This document shows, one piece after another, positions 8,485-15,192 of a stretch of DNA of 23,540 bases. Each line of letters starts with the position of its first letter. Position 1 is the first letter of the stretch. The notes under the pieces were generated by a model. The model saw nothing but the letters and a program-made list of their open reading frames with translations, was not told the DNA's origin and ran no database searches. Both the position numbers and the translations under genes were made by a program. Location: the NCBI GenBank assembly GCA_964576265.1, contig CAZNVB010000099.1, positions 1 through 23,540 of the forward strand, in the 5' to 3' direction. This stretch comes from CAZNVB01 sp964576265 (GTDB lineage: Bacteria > Acidobacteriota > Aminicenantia > Aminicenantales > UBA8522).

Positions 8485-9434
8485 GGGGGAAATCTGCCGT
8501 CCTGCTCGTTGGATTTTTAATTCTGACCGGTTTGATCGGCTGCCGGAGCGGAGACTATGAGGCCAAACTTGCCCCGGAGGAAGAAAAATTCTTGTCCGAG
8601 GTCCGCTATCTCATCACCGCCGAGGAACAGCAGGCTTTTCGCCGGCTGAGCGCCGGCGAGAGGAGCAAATTCATCGAAGATTTCTGGCGGCGCCGCGACC
8701 CCGACCCCGAGACGCCCGAGAACATTTTTCGGGACGAATATTACAAGCGGCTTTCCGAGGCCAGCAGGCTATTTATGGGCGAGGGGCGGGAAGGCTGGCT
8801 GACGGACAGGGGAAGGATCTATGTTCTTTACGGGTCTCCGAGCGATCGTCAATACGGCCCCCTTACTCGGGACGCTTACGGACGGTGTCAGGAAGTATGG
8901 TATTACGGGAACTTCCCCGTGGTTTTCATCGACACGGCTTGCCGAGGGGTGTTCGTCCTGGCCACTTTCGATCTGAGCCCGATCGAAAACTTAAGCCTAA
9001 TCCGGTTGGCCTCCCCTCCGTCAGGCAAGCGGACGCGGGCGCCGGGGGTTTACGTGAACTTCGACGTCCGGGTCAAAAAGAGATTTGCCCACGAGACCGA
9101 GTTTGACGGTCTGGTCGAAATCGAGGTTCCTTATTCTGCCATCTGGCTCAGTGCCGAGGGCGACAGGCTCAAGACGACCCTGGAATTGAAAATGGAGCTC
9201 AAAGACAGCCAAAACATTGTCCGTTGGGAACATCAGAGCCGTTACGACATTTCCCTGACCGCTCGAGAACTGGGAGAGAAAAAAGACAAAAAATTCCTGG
9301 TGGAAGTCCCGATCAGAGTTTCGGAAGGCGCGGCCGCTTTGAAGGCCGGCCGAAACAAGCTCGAAATCGTGCTCCGGAATTTGACGGGCAAAGAGCAGAT
9401 GACGAAAATCGTCGAATTCACCTTGGGTCCGTAG
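8481..9434 (+). CDS. GWxTD-domain lipoprotein 3
   Basis: The start is the ATG at 8481, which overlaps the preceding stop in ATGA; an open frame extends further upstream but only as the shadow of the previous gene. The 317-aa product has a good lipoprotein signal: basic N-terminus, hydrophobic core, then LIGC with Cys21. The GWxTD module follows, with FWRRRDPDPET at 69-79 and G105-W-L-T-D109 RGRIYVLYG. It has two cysteines, C136 (GRCQEVWYYGNFPVVF) and C154, spaced exactly as in the next gene (C160/C178). The C-terminal 120 residues are a predicted beta domain ending in a V-P-I-R-V...G-R-N-K-L-E-I pattern shared with the paralogs. Probably a tandem-duplication partner of the 9437-10471 gene. 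Envelope location is well supported; function is unknown. Confidence 0.87.
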   Translation: MRGKSAVLLVGFLILTGLIGCRSGDYEAKLAPEEEKFLSEVRYLITAEEQQAFRRLSAGERSKFIEDFWRRRDPDPETPENIFRDEYYKRLSEASRLFMGEGREGWLTDRGRIYVLYGSPSDRQYGPLTRDAYGRCQEVWYYGNFPVVFIDTACRGVFVLATFDLSPIENLSLIRLASPPSGKRTRAPGVYVNFDVRVKKRFAHETEFDGLVEIEVPYSAIWLSAEGDRLKTTLELKMELKDSQNIVRWEHQSRYDISLTARELGEKKDKKFLVEVPIRVSEGAAALKAGRNKLEIVLRNLTGKEQMTKIVEFTLGP

Positions 9435-9436
9435 CC

Positions 9437-10471
9437 ATGACCGTTCTCTTCGACTTCAGGTCGGAAATTGAATGTCTGAGTGGCGGCTTCGGCGAGCTCC
9501 TCCGGGAAAAAAAGAGACGGGCCCTCGTGGTCTCGGGGATTCTGCTCGTCTCCTCGATCTTCGGGGTTTCCTGCCGGCTCTATCGCCTTGAGCAGAGGCT
9601 TTCCCCGCCTTATGAAGATTTCATGAGTAAAGTTCGCTATATCATGACGAAGCAGGAAAGGAAAATCTTTCTCGAGCTCCCCGACTCCGAAAAGGACGCC
9701 TTCATCGAGGAATTCTGGAAGCGTCGCGACCCTGACCCGGATACCGAGGAGAACGAGTTCAAGATGGAGTACTTCGACCGGATGGAAAACGCCGAGCGGT
9801 TGTTCTCCGGCGAGGGCAAGCCGGGCTGGCTCACCGACCGGGGAAGAATCTACATCCTTTTCGGCCCGCCGCTCGATCGAATCACCGATTCGATCGGAAA
9901 CGCCTCGGGCCGGTGCAGCGAAGTCTGGTATTACGGCAATTTCCCGGTCGTTTTCCGCGACCAGAACTGCAGCGGTCAGTACGAGCTCGTGACCTACGAC
10001 CTCTCAGCCCTGCGGGAAATCAACCTGATGTACATGCACGAACTCAACATTGCCCAGGCCCAGGCTCAAAAAACTTTCAAGCAGGAGAAGGAATTCTTTG
10101 ATTTCCGCTGGCGAGTCCGCCGGGGGGAGGACGAACCGGCCGGGATCCGCGGGAAGATCGAGCTCGAGATTCCCTATGCCGGAATCTGGTTCAGGGAAGA
10201 AGGCGGCCTGCTCCGGACGGAGATGGAAGCCCACTTCGAGCTTCGGCACGCGGACGGAGGACTGTTTTGGGAATTCAGGGATCGGTTCGAAGTGGCCGTT
10301 CCTGAGGAGGAGCTCAAAGGGAAGAGCGGCAAGTCCTTCCGGAGAGAAATCCCTTTTTTCCTGGAGGGCGACTTGGAGAGGTTGCGTCAAGGGAAAAACC
10401 GCCTGTACTGCAATTTGACCAACTTCACCGGCAATGACAGCCTGAAAAAGGTGCTGGAGGTTATCTTTTGA
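9437..10471 (+). CDS. GWxTD-domain protein 4, membrane-anchored or lipoprotein
   Basis: It begins 2 nt after the stop of lipoprotein 3, so the two are surely co-transcribed. The 344-aa product has an unusually long N-region of about 28 residues ending in REKKRR, then a hydrophobic segment at 29-45 and Cys46 in the context FGVSC, an imperfect lipobox. FWKRRDPDPDT lies at 93-103 and G130-W-L-T-D134 RGRIYILFGPP follows. C160 and C178 repeat the 18-residue cysteine spacing of protein 3, and the surrounding EVWYYGNFPVVF string is identical, showing close paralogy. The C-terminal beta domain (about 215-344) also aligns by eye. No better start with a charged N-region is visible. It could be a true lipoprotein or an N-terminally anchored membrane protein. 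Biochemical role unknown. Confidence 0.86.
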   Translation: MTVLFDFRSEIECLSGGFGELLREKKRRALVVSGILLVSSIFGVSCRLYRLEQRLSPPYEDFMSKVRYIMTKQERKIFLELPDSEKDAFIEEFWKRRDPDPDTEENEFKMEYFDRMENAERLFSGEGKPGWLTDRGRIYILFGPPLDRITDSIGNASGRCSEVWYYGNFPVVFRDQNCSGQYELVTYDLSALREINLMYMHELNIAQAQAQKTFKQEKEFFDFRWRVRRGEDEPAGIRGKIELEIPYAGIWFREEGGLLRTEMEAHFELRHADGGLFWEFRDRFEVAVPEEELKGKSGKSFRREIPFFLEGDLERLRQGKNRLYCNLTNFTGNDSLKKVLEVIF

Positions 10472-10536
10472 AGATGCCTGTTCCCGCAGGCGGTTGATCG
10501 ATCGGCCCGGAAGGCGAGGAAAAAAGAGCAATCTTA

Positions 10537-10565
10537 TTGGCAGGGCCGGCGAAAAAGATTATAGT
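10537..10565 (+). promoter_or_regulatory. Good sigma70-type promoter for the carboxypeptidase-like/TPR gene
   Basis: TTGGCA (10537-10542) and TATAGT (10560-10565) are 17 bp apart, each matching consensus at 5 of 6 positions. This is the best promoter match I found in the window. Transcription would start near 10572, giving a leader of about 45 nt ending in GGGAGG (10605-10610) 7 nt before the ATG at 10618. So this gene can be expressed independently of the GWxTD operon upstream. Confidence 0.6.
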
Positions 10566-10617
10566 AAACGGGGATAGGAAGGCGGGCGCGGATAATTTCC
10601 GATCGGGAGGCGGACGG

Positions 10618-11631
10618 ATGAAAAGACTTTCTTTTCGCGATTCCAAGGGATTTTCTTTGCCCTGCGTTTTTCTTCTGTTCGGCTTTCTTCTCAGCGGCAC
10701 GGTCGCGGCCCTGGCCCTCTCCGGGCAGGAAAGTCTGGGCCGGGGCCGAATCAACGGTGAGGTCGTGGACGAGAACGGCCGTCCTGTGGAAGATGCCCGG
10801 ATTACTGTCGAAAACCTGAGGACAGGGACAAAGCTCGAGGGAAAATCCGATAAGAAAGGCCATTTCGCCGTGGCCGGGTTGGGCACCGGAATGTGGCGCA
10901 TTGAAGGTTCTAAAGCGGGCTATGCAAGTTCCTCACTCGAAATGAACGTCAGTCAGCTTCAGGCGAATCCACCGATCACTTTGACACTGAAGAAATTGTC
11001 GGGATTCTCCGCCCTGAAAGAAGATGAGGCGGCGTTTGCTCTCTTTGATAAGGGAAACGCTCTGATCAAAGAAGGCCAGTATGACGAGGCTCTCAAGCTG
11101 TTCGAGGAGTTTCTGACGAAATATCCCGAGATCTATCAGGTCCATCTGAATATCGGAACCTGCTATCTGAAAAAGGACGAACTGGATAAGGCGAAATTCG
11201 AGTTCGAGTACGTTCTGGAAAAAGCTCTCCTGGCCCATGGCAATTATAAAAGAGACGCTGAGGCGACCTTCCGCGCCTTTTCCGGGCTCGGAGAGATCGC
11301 CTTGAAAAAGGGGGATTTCGAGACCGCCAGGGGGCATTTCAGCCAGGCGCTCGAGATTTCCCCCCGGGACGAGGTGGCGGCCTACAATGTCGGGGAGGTT
11401 CTTTTCTCCAACCAGCAGGTCGACGAGGCCGTCAAATATTTCGAGCTGGCGATCCAGATCAAGAAGGATTGGTCCAAGCCCTATCTCAAGCTCGGCTATG
11501 CCTATCTGAACAAGGGGGATTTCGCCAAATCTCTGGAAAATTTCAACGCCTTCGTTCAGCTGGATCCCGAGAATCCCGAGGCGGCGCAGGTCAAAAACGT
11601 CATCGCCGCCATCGAGAAGATGAAGAAATAG
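10618..11631 (+). CDS. Exported carboxypeptidase regulatory-like domain / TPR protein
   Basis: The start at 10618 is supported by GGGAGG 7 nt upstream; the frame is open further up but crosses the predicted promoter. The 337-aa product has a signal peptide (hydrophobic core at about 13-34, likely cleavage near ALALSGQ). A carboxypeptidase-regulatory-like (transthyretin-like beta-sandwich) domain follows at about 44-126, with the typical INGEVVDENGRPVEDARITV start and GHFAVAGLGTGMWRIEG turn. From about 137 to 335 there are five TPR units, e.g. EGQYDEALKLFEEFLTKYPE and KGDFAKSLENFNAFVQLDPE. This suits a periplasmic or surface scaffold. Its place just after three GWxTD genes, one of which carries TPRs, suggests a shared complex, but that is inference. 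The 3' end converges with the ROK gene after only 22 nt, with no terminator hairpin between. Confidence 0.87.
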   Translation: MKRLSFRDSKGFSLPCVFLLFGFLLSGTVAALALSGQESLGRGRINGEVVDENGRPVEDARITVENLRTGTKLEGKSDKKGHFAVAGLGTGMWRIEGSKAGYASSSLEMNVSQLQANPPITLTLKKLSGFSALKEDEAAFALFDKGNALIKEGQYDEALKLFEEFLTKYPEIYQVHLNIGTCYLKKDELDKAKFEFEYVLEKALLAHGNYKRDAEATFRAFSGLGEIALKKGDFETARGHFSQALEISPRDEVAAYNVGEVLFSNQQVDEAVKYFELAIQIKKDWSKPYLKLGYAYLNKGDFAKSLENFNAFVQLDPENPEAAQVKNVIAAIEKMKK

Positions 11632-11653
11632 AACGGCCCGAGCGGATGAATCT

Positions 11654-12571
11654 TCAGGGCCGGGCTTCCATCCTGTCCCCGGCCCAAGAGGCAGCGCCGA
11701 TGAACCCGGCGTCGTTTCCGAGTCCGGCCTTTTCGATCGAACAGCAGGCGAAAGAAGGAGGATAGCATCTTCGTCGGGCTTCCCTGATCGCCTCGGGAAG
11801 GATAAGTTTAGGACTCCGCATCACTCCGCCGCCGAGGAGGATTTTTTCGGGGTTGAGGAGATTGATGGCGCTGCCGAGGCCGATGCCCAAATAGAAGGCG
11901 GCCCTGGCGAAGCTGCGAAGAGCGGCCCGATCTCCCTGTCTTGCCCTGGCGGCGATTTCCTTCACCGTCAAGCGCTCTTTTGAGCCGCTGAATCGGCGAT
12001 AATTGCGGACGATCGAGCCGGCGGAGGCCTCGGTTTCAAGACAACCGCGAGAGCCGCAGGCGCAACGCTCCCCCTCGGGGTTGACGATGAGATGCCCCAT
12101 CTCGGCGGCGAACCCGCGGGTTCCATGCACAAGTTTGCCGTCGATGATGATTCCCGACCCGATCCCCGTGCCCAGGGTTAAGAGCACGAGATTCCGGACG
12201 CCTTTCCCCGCCCCCCACCGGAATTCGCCATAAGCGGCGAGATTGGCGTCGTTATCGATCCAGAAAGGGACATCAATCCGTCTCGCCAGACGGGGACGGA
12301 AGGGGAATCCGTCGAGAGCGGGAAAGTTGGGCGATTGGAGGATTTTTTGCTCGGTCAGATGAAAGATTCCGGGAAGGCCGAAACCGGCAGCCTTGATTTT
12401 TTTTCGACCGATTTCCCTCAACCTCTGCCACAGAGCAATGAAAAGAGCGAGCAATTCGCCGCCGGAGCCGGGGGAGGAGACCTCGTTTTTGTAAACGACT
12501 CGGCCGCGCTCGTCGATCAGGCCGTATTTGATTGCCGTCCCGCCGACATCGAAACCGGCATAAAAAGGCAT
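11654..12571 (-). CDS. ROK-family sugar kinase (glucokinase-like)
   Basis: Cytosolic ATP-dependent hexose kinase of the ROK family; glucose or N-acetyl-hexosamine are the usual substrates. The ATG at 12571 gives 305 aa, a normal family length. Visible are the phosphate-1 motif D8-VGGT12, catalytic D108 in WIDNDAN, the phosphate-2 motif GTGIGSG (134-140), EMGH (157-160, H160 a zinc ligand in the family) and the ROK zinc motif C170-A-C172-GSRG-C177, followed by the adenosine-side LLGGGV motif. An in-frame TTG two codons earlier overlaps the upstream stop, but the ATG lies exactly 2 nt after that stop and gives the usual short N-terminus. No transcription-factor helix-turn-helix is present, so it is a kinase rather than a NagC/XylR repressor. 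Last gene of a tatA-methyltransferase-kinase operon. The exact sugar is unknown. Confidence 0.93.
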   Translation of the reverse strand: MPFYAGFDVGGTAIKYGLIDERGRVVYKNEVSSPGSGGELLALFIALWQRLREIGRKKIKAAGFGLPGIFHLTEQKILQSPNFPALDGFPFRPRLARRIDVPFWIDNDANLAAYGEFRWGAGKGVRNLVLLTLGTGIGSGIIIDGKLVHGTRGFAAEMGHLIVNPEGERCACGSRGCLETEASAGSIVRNYRRFSGSKERLTVKEIAARARQGDRAALRSFARAAFYLGIGLGSAINLLNPEKILLGGGVMRSPKLILPEAIREARRRCYPPSFACCSIEKAGLGNDAGFIGAASWAGDRMEARP

Positions 12572-12573
12572 GG

Positions 12574-13662
12574 TCAAATCTTTTTGGCTACAGCGGCGTA
12601 GTTCGGTGGCGCAAAGAGAAGCTCGTTCAGAGCGTCGATGTTGCGGTTGAGGACGGCGGTCTTCTCATCCGCGCCCGGCAGGTTCTGCAGGCGCTCCTGG
12701 ACCAAGGGAGAAGAATGAATGATCTTGACTTCGGAAAACCCTTCTGTTTCCAGAAGGTATTTCAGGGCCTGAGGGTGGACGGGCTTTTGATGCGACGGGT
12801 CGAGATAGAAAATCTGGACCAGGGCGAAAACGGAGGTCGGATTGACCGTCTCAAGAACGATCACGCCTCCGGAGGCGAGCTTGCGGCGGCTGAGTTCGAT
12901 GAGGTTTTTCAGCTCGGCCGGCTTCAGGTGCTCGATCACCTGGGAGGCAAAAATCCCCCCCAGAGACGCTTCCTGTCTCTCGGAGAGCTTTATGAGCAGG
13001 TCGCCTTTTTCGCAGCGCAACCCCTTCTCGAGACAGAGATCGACCATCTGGCTGTTGATGTCGATTCCCTCGGCTTCGATTCCGTTCTCCCGGAGAAGCT
13101 CCAGAAATTCTCCCCGCCCGCATCCCAGATCGAGGACGGTTCTTCCTCTCGGAAAATAGGAAAGATAGCCGCGCAACTGGGATTTGACGTCTTCCGCCGT
13201 GCCCCGAAAGCGGTTTTCAAACCCGGCATATCTGCAGTCTTCAAGCGGCTCCAGGATGTCCTTGATCGAGGATGCTTCCGGCAGTTGACGGGTTTCGAGG
13301 GCGGCAAGCAACCGATCGAGCTTTTCCCTCAGGAGGATGAACTTCTTCATCAGGGCCCTGGCGTCTTCCGCCTCAGCGGCCAGCTGATCGACCCGCCATT
13401 CCAGGCTCTTGAAGATCAAACCGACGTGGTGGCTTCCCAGGGCGTCCCATTCCTTGTCCTTGGCGTCGATGAGAGCGGATTGGATCGCGACGAGTTCGGT
13501 GAGTTTCTCAAGCCATTTTTGGACGGAGGTGTTTGAACGACCGAGCAGAGACCGCCTTTTTTTTAAAAGAGGAAGTTCCGCCTTGATTTCTTCGAGTTTT
13601 TGGGCGAAAGCCTTTTCAATCTCCTGACGCTCTTGAGCGAGCTTTTCCAGAGTCCGTTTCAT
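12574..13662 (-). CDS. SAM-dependent methyltransferase with N-terminal coiled coil
   Basis: Of the 362 residues, about 1-35 and 88-125 are charged heptad-rich helices, predicted coiled coil. A class I Rossmann methyltransferase domain follows at about 150-315: motif I VLDLGCGRGEF (176-186), acidic D201 at the end of strand 2 (GIDIN), GDLL (220-223) for motif II and SQVIEHL (240-246). The last part (LDPSHQKPVHPQALKYLLE, about 288-305) resembles methyltransferases of polysaccharide gene clusters such as the WbdD-type chain terminators, which also carry coiled coils. Substrate is not determinable; a sugar or lipid-linked saccharide is my guess. The ATG overlaps the tatA stop in TAATG, so translation is probably coupled, and AAGGA precedes it. 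Its stop is 2 nt from the ROK start. Confidence 0.85.
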   Translation of the reverse strand: MKRTLEKLAQERQEIEKAFAQKLEEIKAELPLLKKRRSLLGRSNTSVQKWLEKLTELVAIQSALIDAKDKEWDALGSHHVGLIFKSLEWRVDQLAAEAEDARALMKKFILLREKLDRLLAALETRQLPEASSIKDILEPLEDCRYAGFENRFRGTAEDVKSQLRGYLSYFPRGRTVLDLGCGRGEFLELLRENGIEAEGIDINSQMVDLCLEKGLRCEKGDLLIKLSERQEASLGGIFASQVIEHLKPAELKNLIELSRRKLASGGVIVLETVNPTSVFALVQIFYLDPSHQKPVHPQALKYLLETEGFSEVKIIHSSPLVQERLQNLPGADEKTAVLNRNIDALNELLFAPPNYAAVAKKI

Positions 13663-13874
13663 TATTCCTTGGAAGGAGGAGCGGGCTTTTCCATGTCTGA
13701 CTTTTTCTCTTCCGAATCTTTCGTCTCTTTGCCGCTCATCCCTTTGCGGAAATTCCGGATCCCTTCACCGATGCCCCTTCCGAGCTCAGGCAGGCGGCGC
13801 GCGCCGAAGATGATGATGACAATCAAAAGAATAAGAAGAAGCTCAGTCGGCCCAACAGGTCCGAAAAGAAACAT
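13662..13874 (-). CDS. tatA: Sec-independent protein translocase subunit TatA/TatE
   Basis: TatA forms the channel part of the twin-arginine translocase, exporting folded proteins across the inner membrane. This 70-aa protein has the full pattern: GPTE before a single membrane helix (about 10-23, LLLILLIVIIIF), the FGARRLPELG hinge and amphipathic helix GRGIGEGIRNFRKG (about 24-45), then a short charged, Pro-ending tail. The preferred start is the ATG at 13874, 5 nt from an AAAGGAGGT Shine-Dalgarno; an adjacent ATG at 13877 would be only 2 nt from the SD core. Longer readings upstream lack any TatA-like sequence. TatB and TatC are not in the window. It leads the operon with the methyltransferase (1-nt overlap) and ROK kinase. 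TatA and TatB-type proteins are hard to separate, but the length and tail fit TatA. Confidence 0.93.
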   Translation of the reverse strand: MFLFGPVGPTELLLILLIVIIIFGARRLPELGRGIGEGIRNFRKGMSGKETKDSEEKKSDMEKPAPPSKE

Positions 13875-13918
13875 CATGACCTCCTTTGAGGCACTATCCT
13901 CAACCGGCCCGGAGTTTT

Positions 13919-13946
13919 CGTTCGATATGACAAAACTACTCGAACG
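13919..13946. promoter_or_regulatory. Inverted repeat over the tatA promoter, candidate operator
   Basis: CGTTCGA (13919-13925) and TCGAACG (13940-13946) form a perfect 7-bp inverted repeat with 14 bp between arms and 21 bp between arm centres, two helical turns. It encloses the predicted -10 box of tatA. Outer CCGGCC (13904-13909) and GGCCGG (13946-13951) extend it unevenly. This geometry suits a dimeric repressor; the regulator is unknown. It could also be an RNA hairpin in neither leader, since it lies upstream of the predicted start site in part. Confidence 0.35.
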
Positions 13947-13961
13947 GCCGGGAAAAGTCAA
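13933..13961 (-). promoter_or_regulatory. Candidate promoter of the tatA operon
   Basis: On the minus strand TTGACT (13956-13961, 5 of 6) and TAGTTT (13933-13938, 3 of 6) are separated by 17 bp. Initiation would fall near 13926, leaving a leader of about 50 nt that contains the strong SD AAAGGAGGT just before tatA. Confidence 0.4.
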
Positions 13962-14003
13962 TAAGACCGTGACGGCGATGGCGGCCTCACCTCCTGGCGC
14001 AGG

Positions 14004-14032
14004 TTGACTCGCTTCCGGCTTTCTGCCAAGAT
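14004..14032 (+). promoter_or_regulatory. Weak candidate promoter of mtnA-tsaD
   Basis: TTGACT (14004-14009, 5 of 6) and CAAGAT (14027-14032, 3 of 6) are 17 bp apart. The start would lie near 14039, with a leader of about 98 nt before the mtnA ATG at 14137. The -10 is poor, so this is only a candidate. Confidence 0.28.
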
Positions 14033-14136
14033 GACTTCTCGATGACGATGATCGCGTGCCGGTCAATAGGCGGGCTAGAGATCATCATCCTCAAGAAGGG
14101 CAAGAGGCGAACCTGCGCCTCGCCCCGGGTAAGATA

Positions 14137-15192
14137 ATGCGTCCGACGATCGAATGGAAAGAAGGAAAAATCGTCCTCATCGATCAGCGGCGACTGCCGC
14201 TCGAGGAAGTCTATCTTGAATGCCGGGACGAAAACGAGGTCGCCGAGGCGATCGAGAGCCTGGCCATTCGCGGCGCCCCGGCGATCGGAGTAGCCGCCGC
14301 CTACGGCGTCGCGCTGGGGCTTTTACAGGTGAGGCCGGAGGAAGACCTGGCCGCAAGGTTCGGTCAGATCATCGGCCGTCTCGCCCGAACGCGGCCGACG
14401 GCCCGGAATCTCTTCTGGGCGCTCGAAAGGATGAAAAGGGTTTTTGAAGAAAACCGGCGCCTGCCTTGCGGAGCGCTCGCCCTGAGGCTTGTCCGCGAGG
14501 CTCAGGCAATCGAGAAGGATGATCTCGAAAGAAACAAGAAAATCGGCCTTTTGGGCCGAGAACTTATCCGAGACGGGAACTCGGTGCTGACGCACTGCAA
14601 CGCGGGCGGGCTGGCCACAGCCGGCTACGGAACCGCGATCGGAATCATCCGGGCCGCGTTCGAGCAGGGCAAAAGAATCCATGTCTTTGTCGACGAAACG
14701 CGGCCTTTTCTCCAGGGGGCGAGACTGACGGCTTGGGAACTCGATCGGTTGGGGATTCCCTTCACCCTGATCACCGACAACATGGCTGGCTGGCTGATGA
14801 AAAAAGGGGAAATCCATCTGGCGATCACCGGTGCCGATCGGATCGCCTCGAACGGCGATGCGGCCAATAAGATCGGAACATATTCGATTGCCGTGCTGGC
14901 CCGGCACCATAGGCTTCCCTTTTATATCGCCGCGCCGCTCAGCTCGTTCGATTTCAGCCTCCGGGACGGCGGCGACATTCCGATCGAGGAACGACCCAGC
15001 GTCGAAGTCCGAGCAGTCGGAGGTTGCACCGTCACCCTGCCCCATGTCCCGGTTCGCAACCCGGCTTTTGACGTGACGCCGGGGAAACTCGTCAGCGCCA
15101 TCATTTCCGAGCGCGGGATCGCCCGGCCGCCCTATTCGAAAAGCCTTCGCCCCTGGCGGGAAAAAAATGAGGAGGAATTAAGCCTTTTTTGA
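14137..15192 (+). CDS. mtnA: S-methyl-5-thioribose-1-phosphate isomerase
   Basis: MtnA converts methylthioribose-1-phosphate to methylthioribulose-1-phosphate in cytosolic methionine salvage; relatives also act on 5-deoxyribose-1-phosphate. The 351-aa length and motifs are canonical: TIEWKEGKIVLIDQRRLP at the N-terminus, IRGAPAIGVAAAYG, the catalytic Cys region VLTHCNAGGLATAGYG with C154, VDETRPFLQGARLTAWEL, and ITGADRIASNGDAANKIGT with catalytic D234 (equivalent to the Cys160/Asp240 pair reported for the B. subtilis enzyme). I chose ATG 14137 because it places the conserved TIEW near the N-terminus; a GTG at 14056 would add 27 unconserved residues. The SD is weak. The stop overlaps the tsaD start in TGATG. 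No other salvage gene (mtnK, mtnB, mtnP) is in the window. It is distinguished from eIF2B-like proteins by the intact active site. Confidence 0.95.
   Translation: MRPTIEWKEGKIVLIDQRRLPLEEVYLECRDENEVAEAIESLAIRGAPAIGVAAAYGVALGLLQVRPEEDLAARFGQIIGRLARTRPTARNLFWALERMKRVFEENRRLPCGALALRLVREAQAIEKDDLERNKKIGLLGRELIRDGNSVLTHCNAGGLATAGYGTAIGIIRAAFEQGKRIHVFVDETRPFLQGARLTAWELDRLGIPFTLITDNMAGWLMKKGEIHLAITGADRIASNGDAANKIGTYSIAVLARHHRLPFYIAAPLSSFDFSLRDGGDIPIEERPSVEVRAVGGCTVTLPHVPVRNPAFDVTPGKLVSAIISERGIARPPYSKSLRPWREKNEEELSLF

Noticed and set aside
10476..10491. GCCTG/CAGGC hairpin after GWxTD protein 4 as terminator
   Set aside because: Only 5 bp and no U-tract.
12532..13536. Long plus-strand open frame (334 codons) opposite the methyltransferase
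   Set aside because: The minus strand encodes clear methyltransferase motifs; the plus frame is its mirror and matches no domain pattern.
13878..14066. N-terminal extension of TatA from 14066
   Set aside because: Very strong SD at the internal ATGs, and the extension covers the operon promoter and palindrome.
14056..14136. GTG start adding 27 residues to MtnA
   Set aside because: The added residues have no family match; conserved TIEW should lie near the N-terminus, as with ATG 14137.
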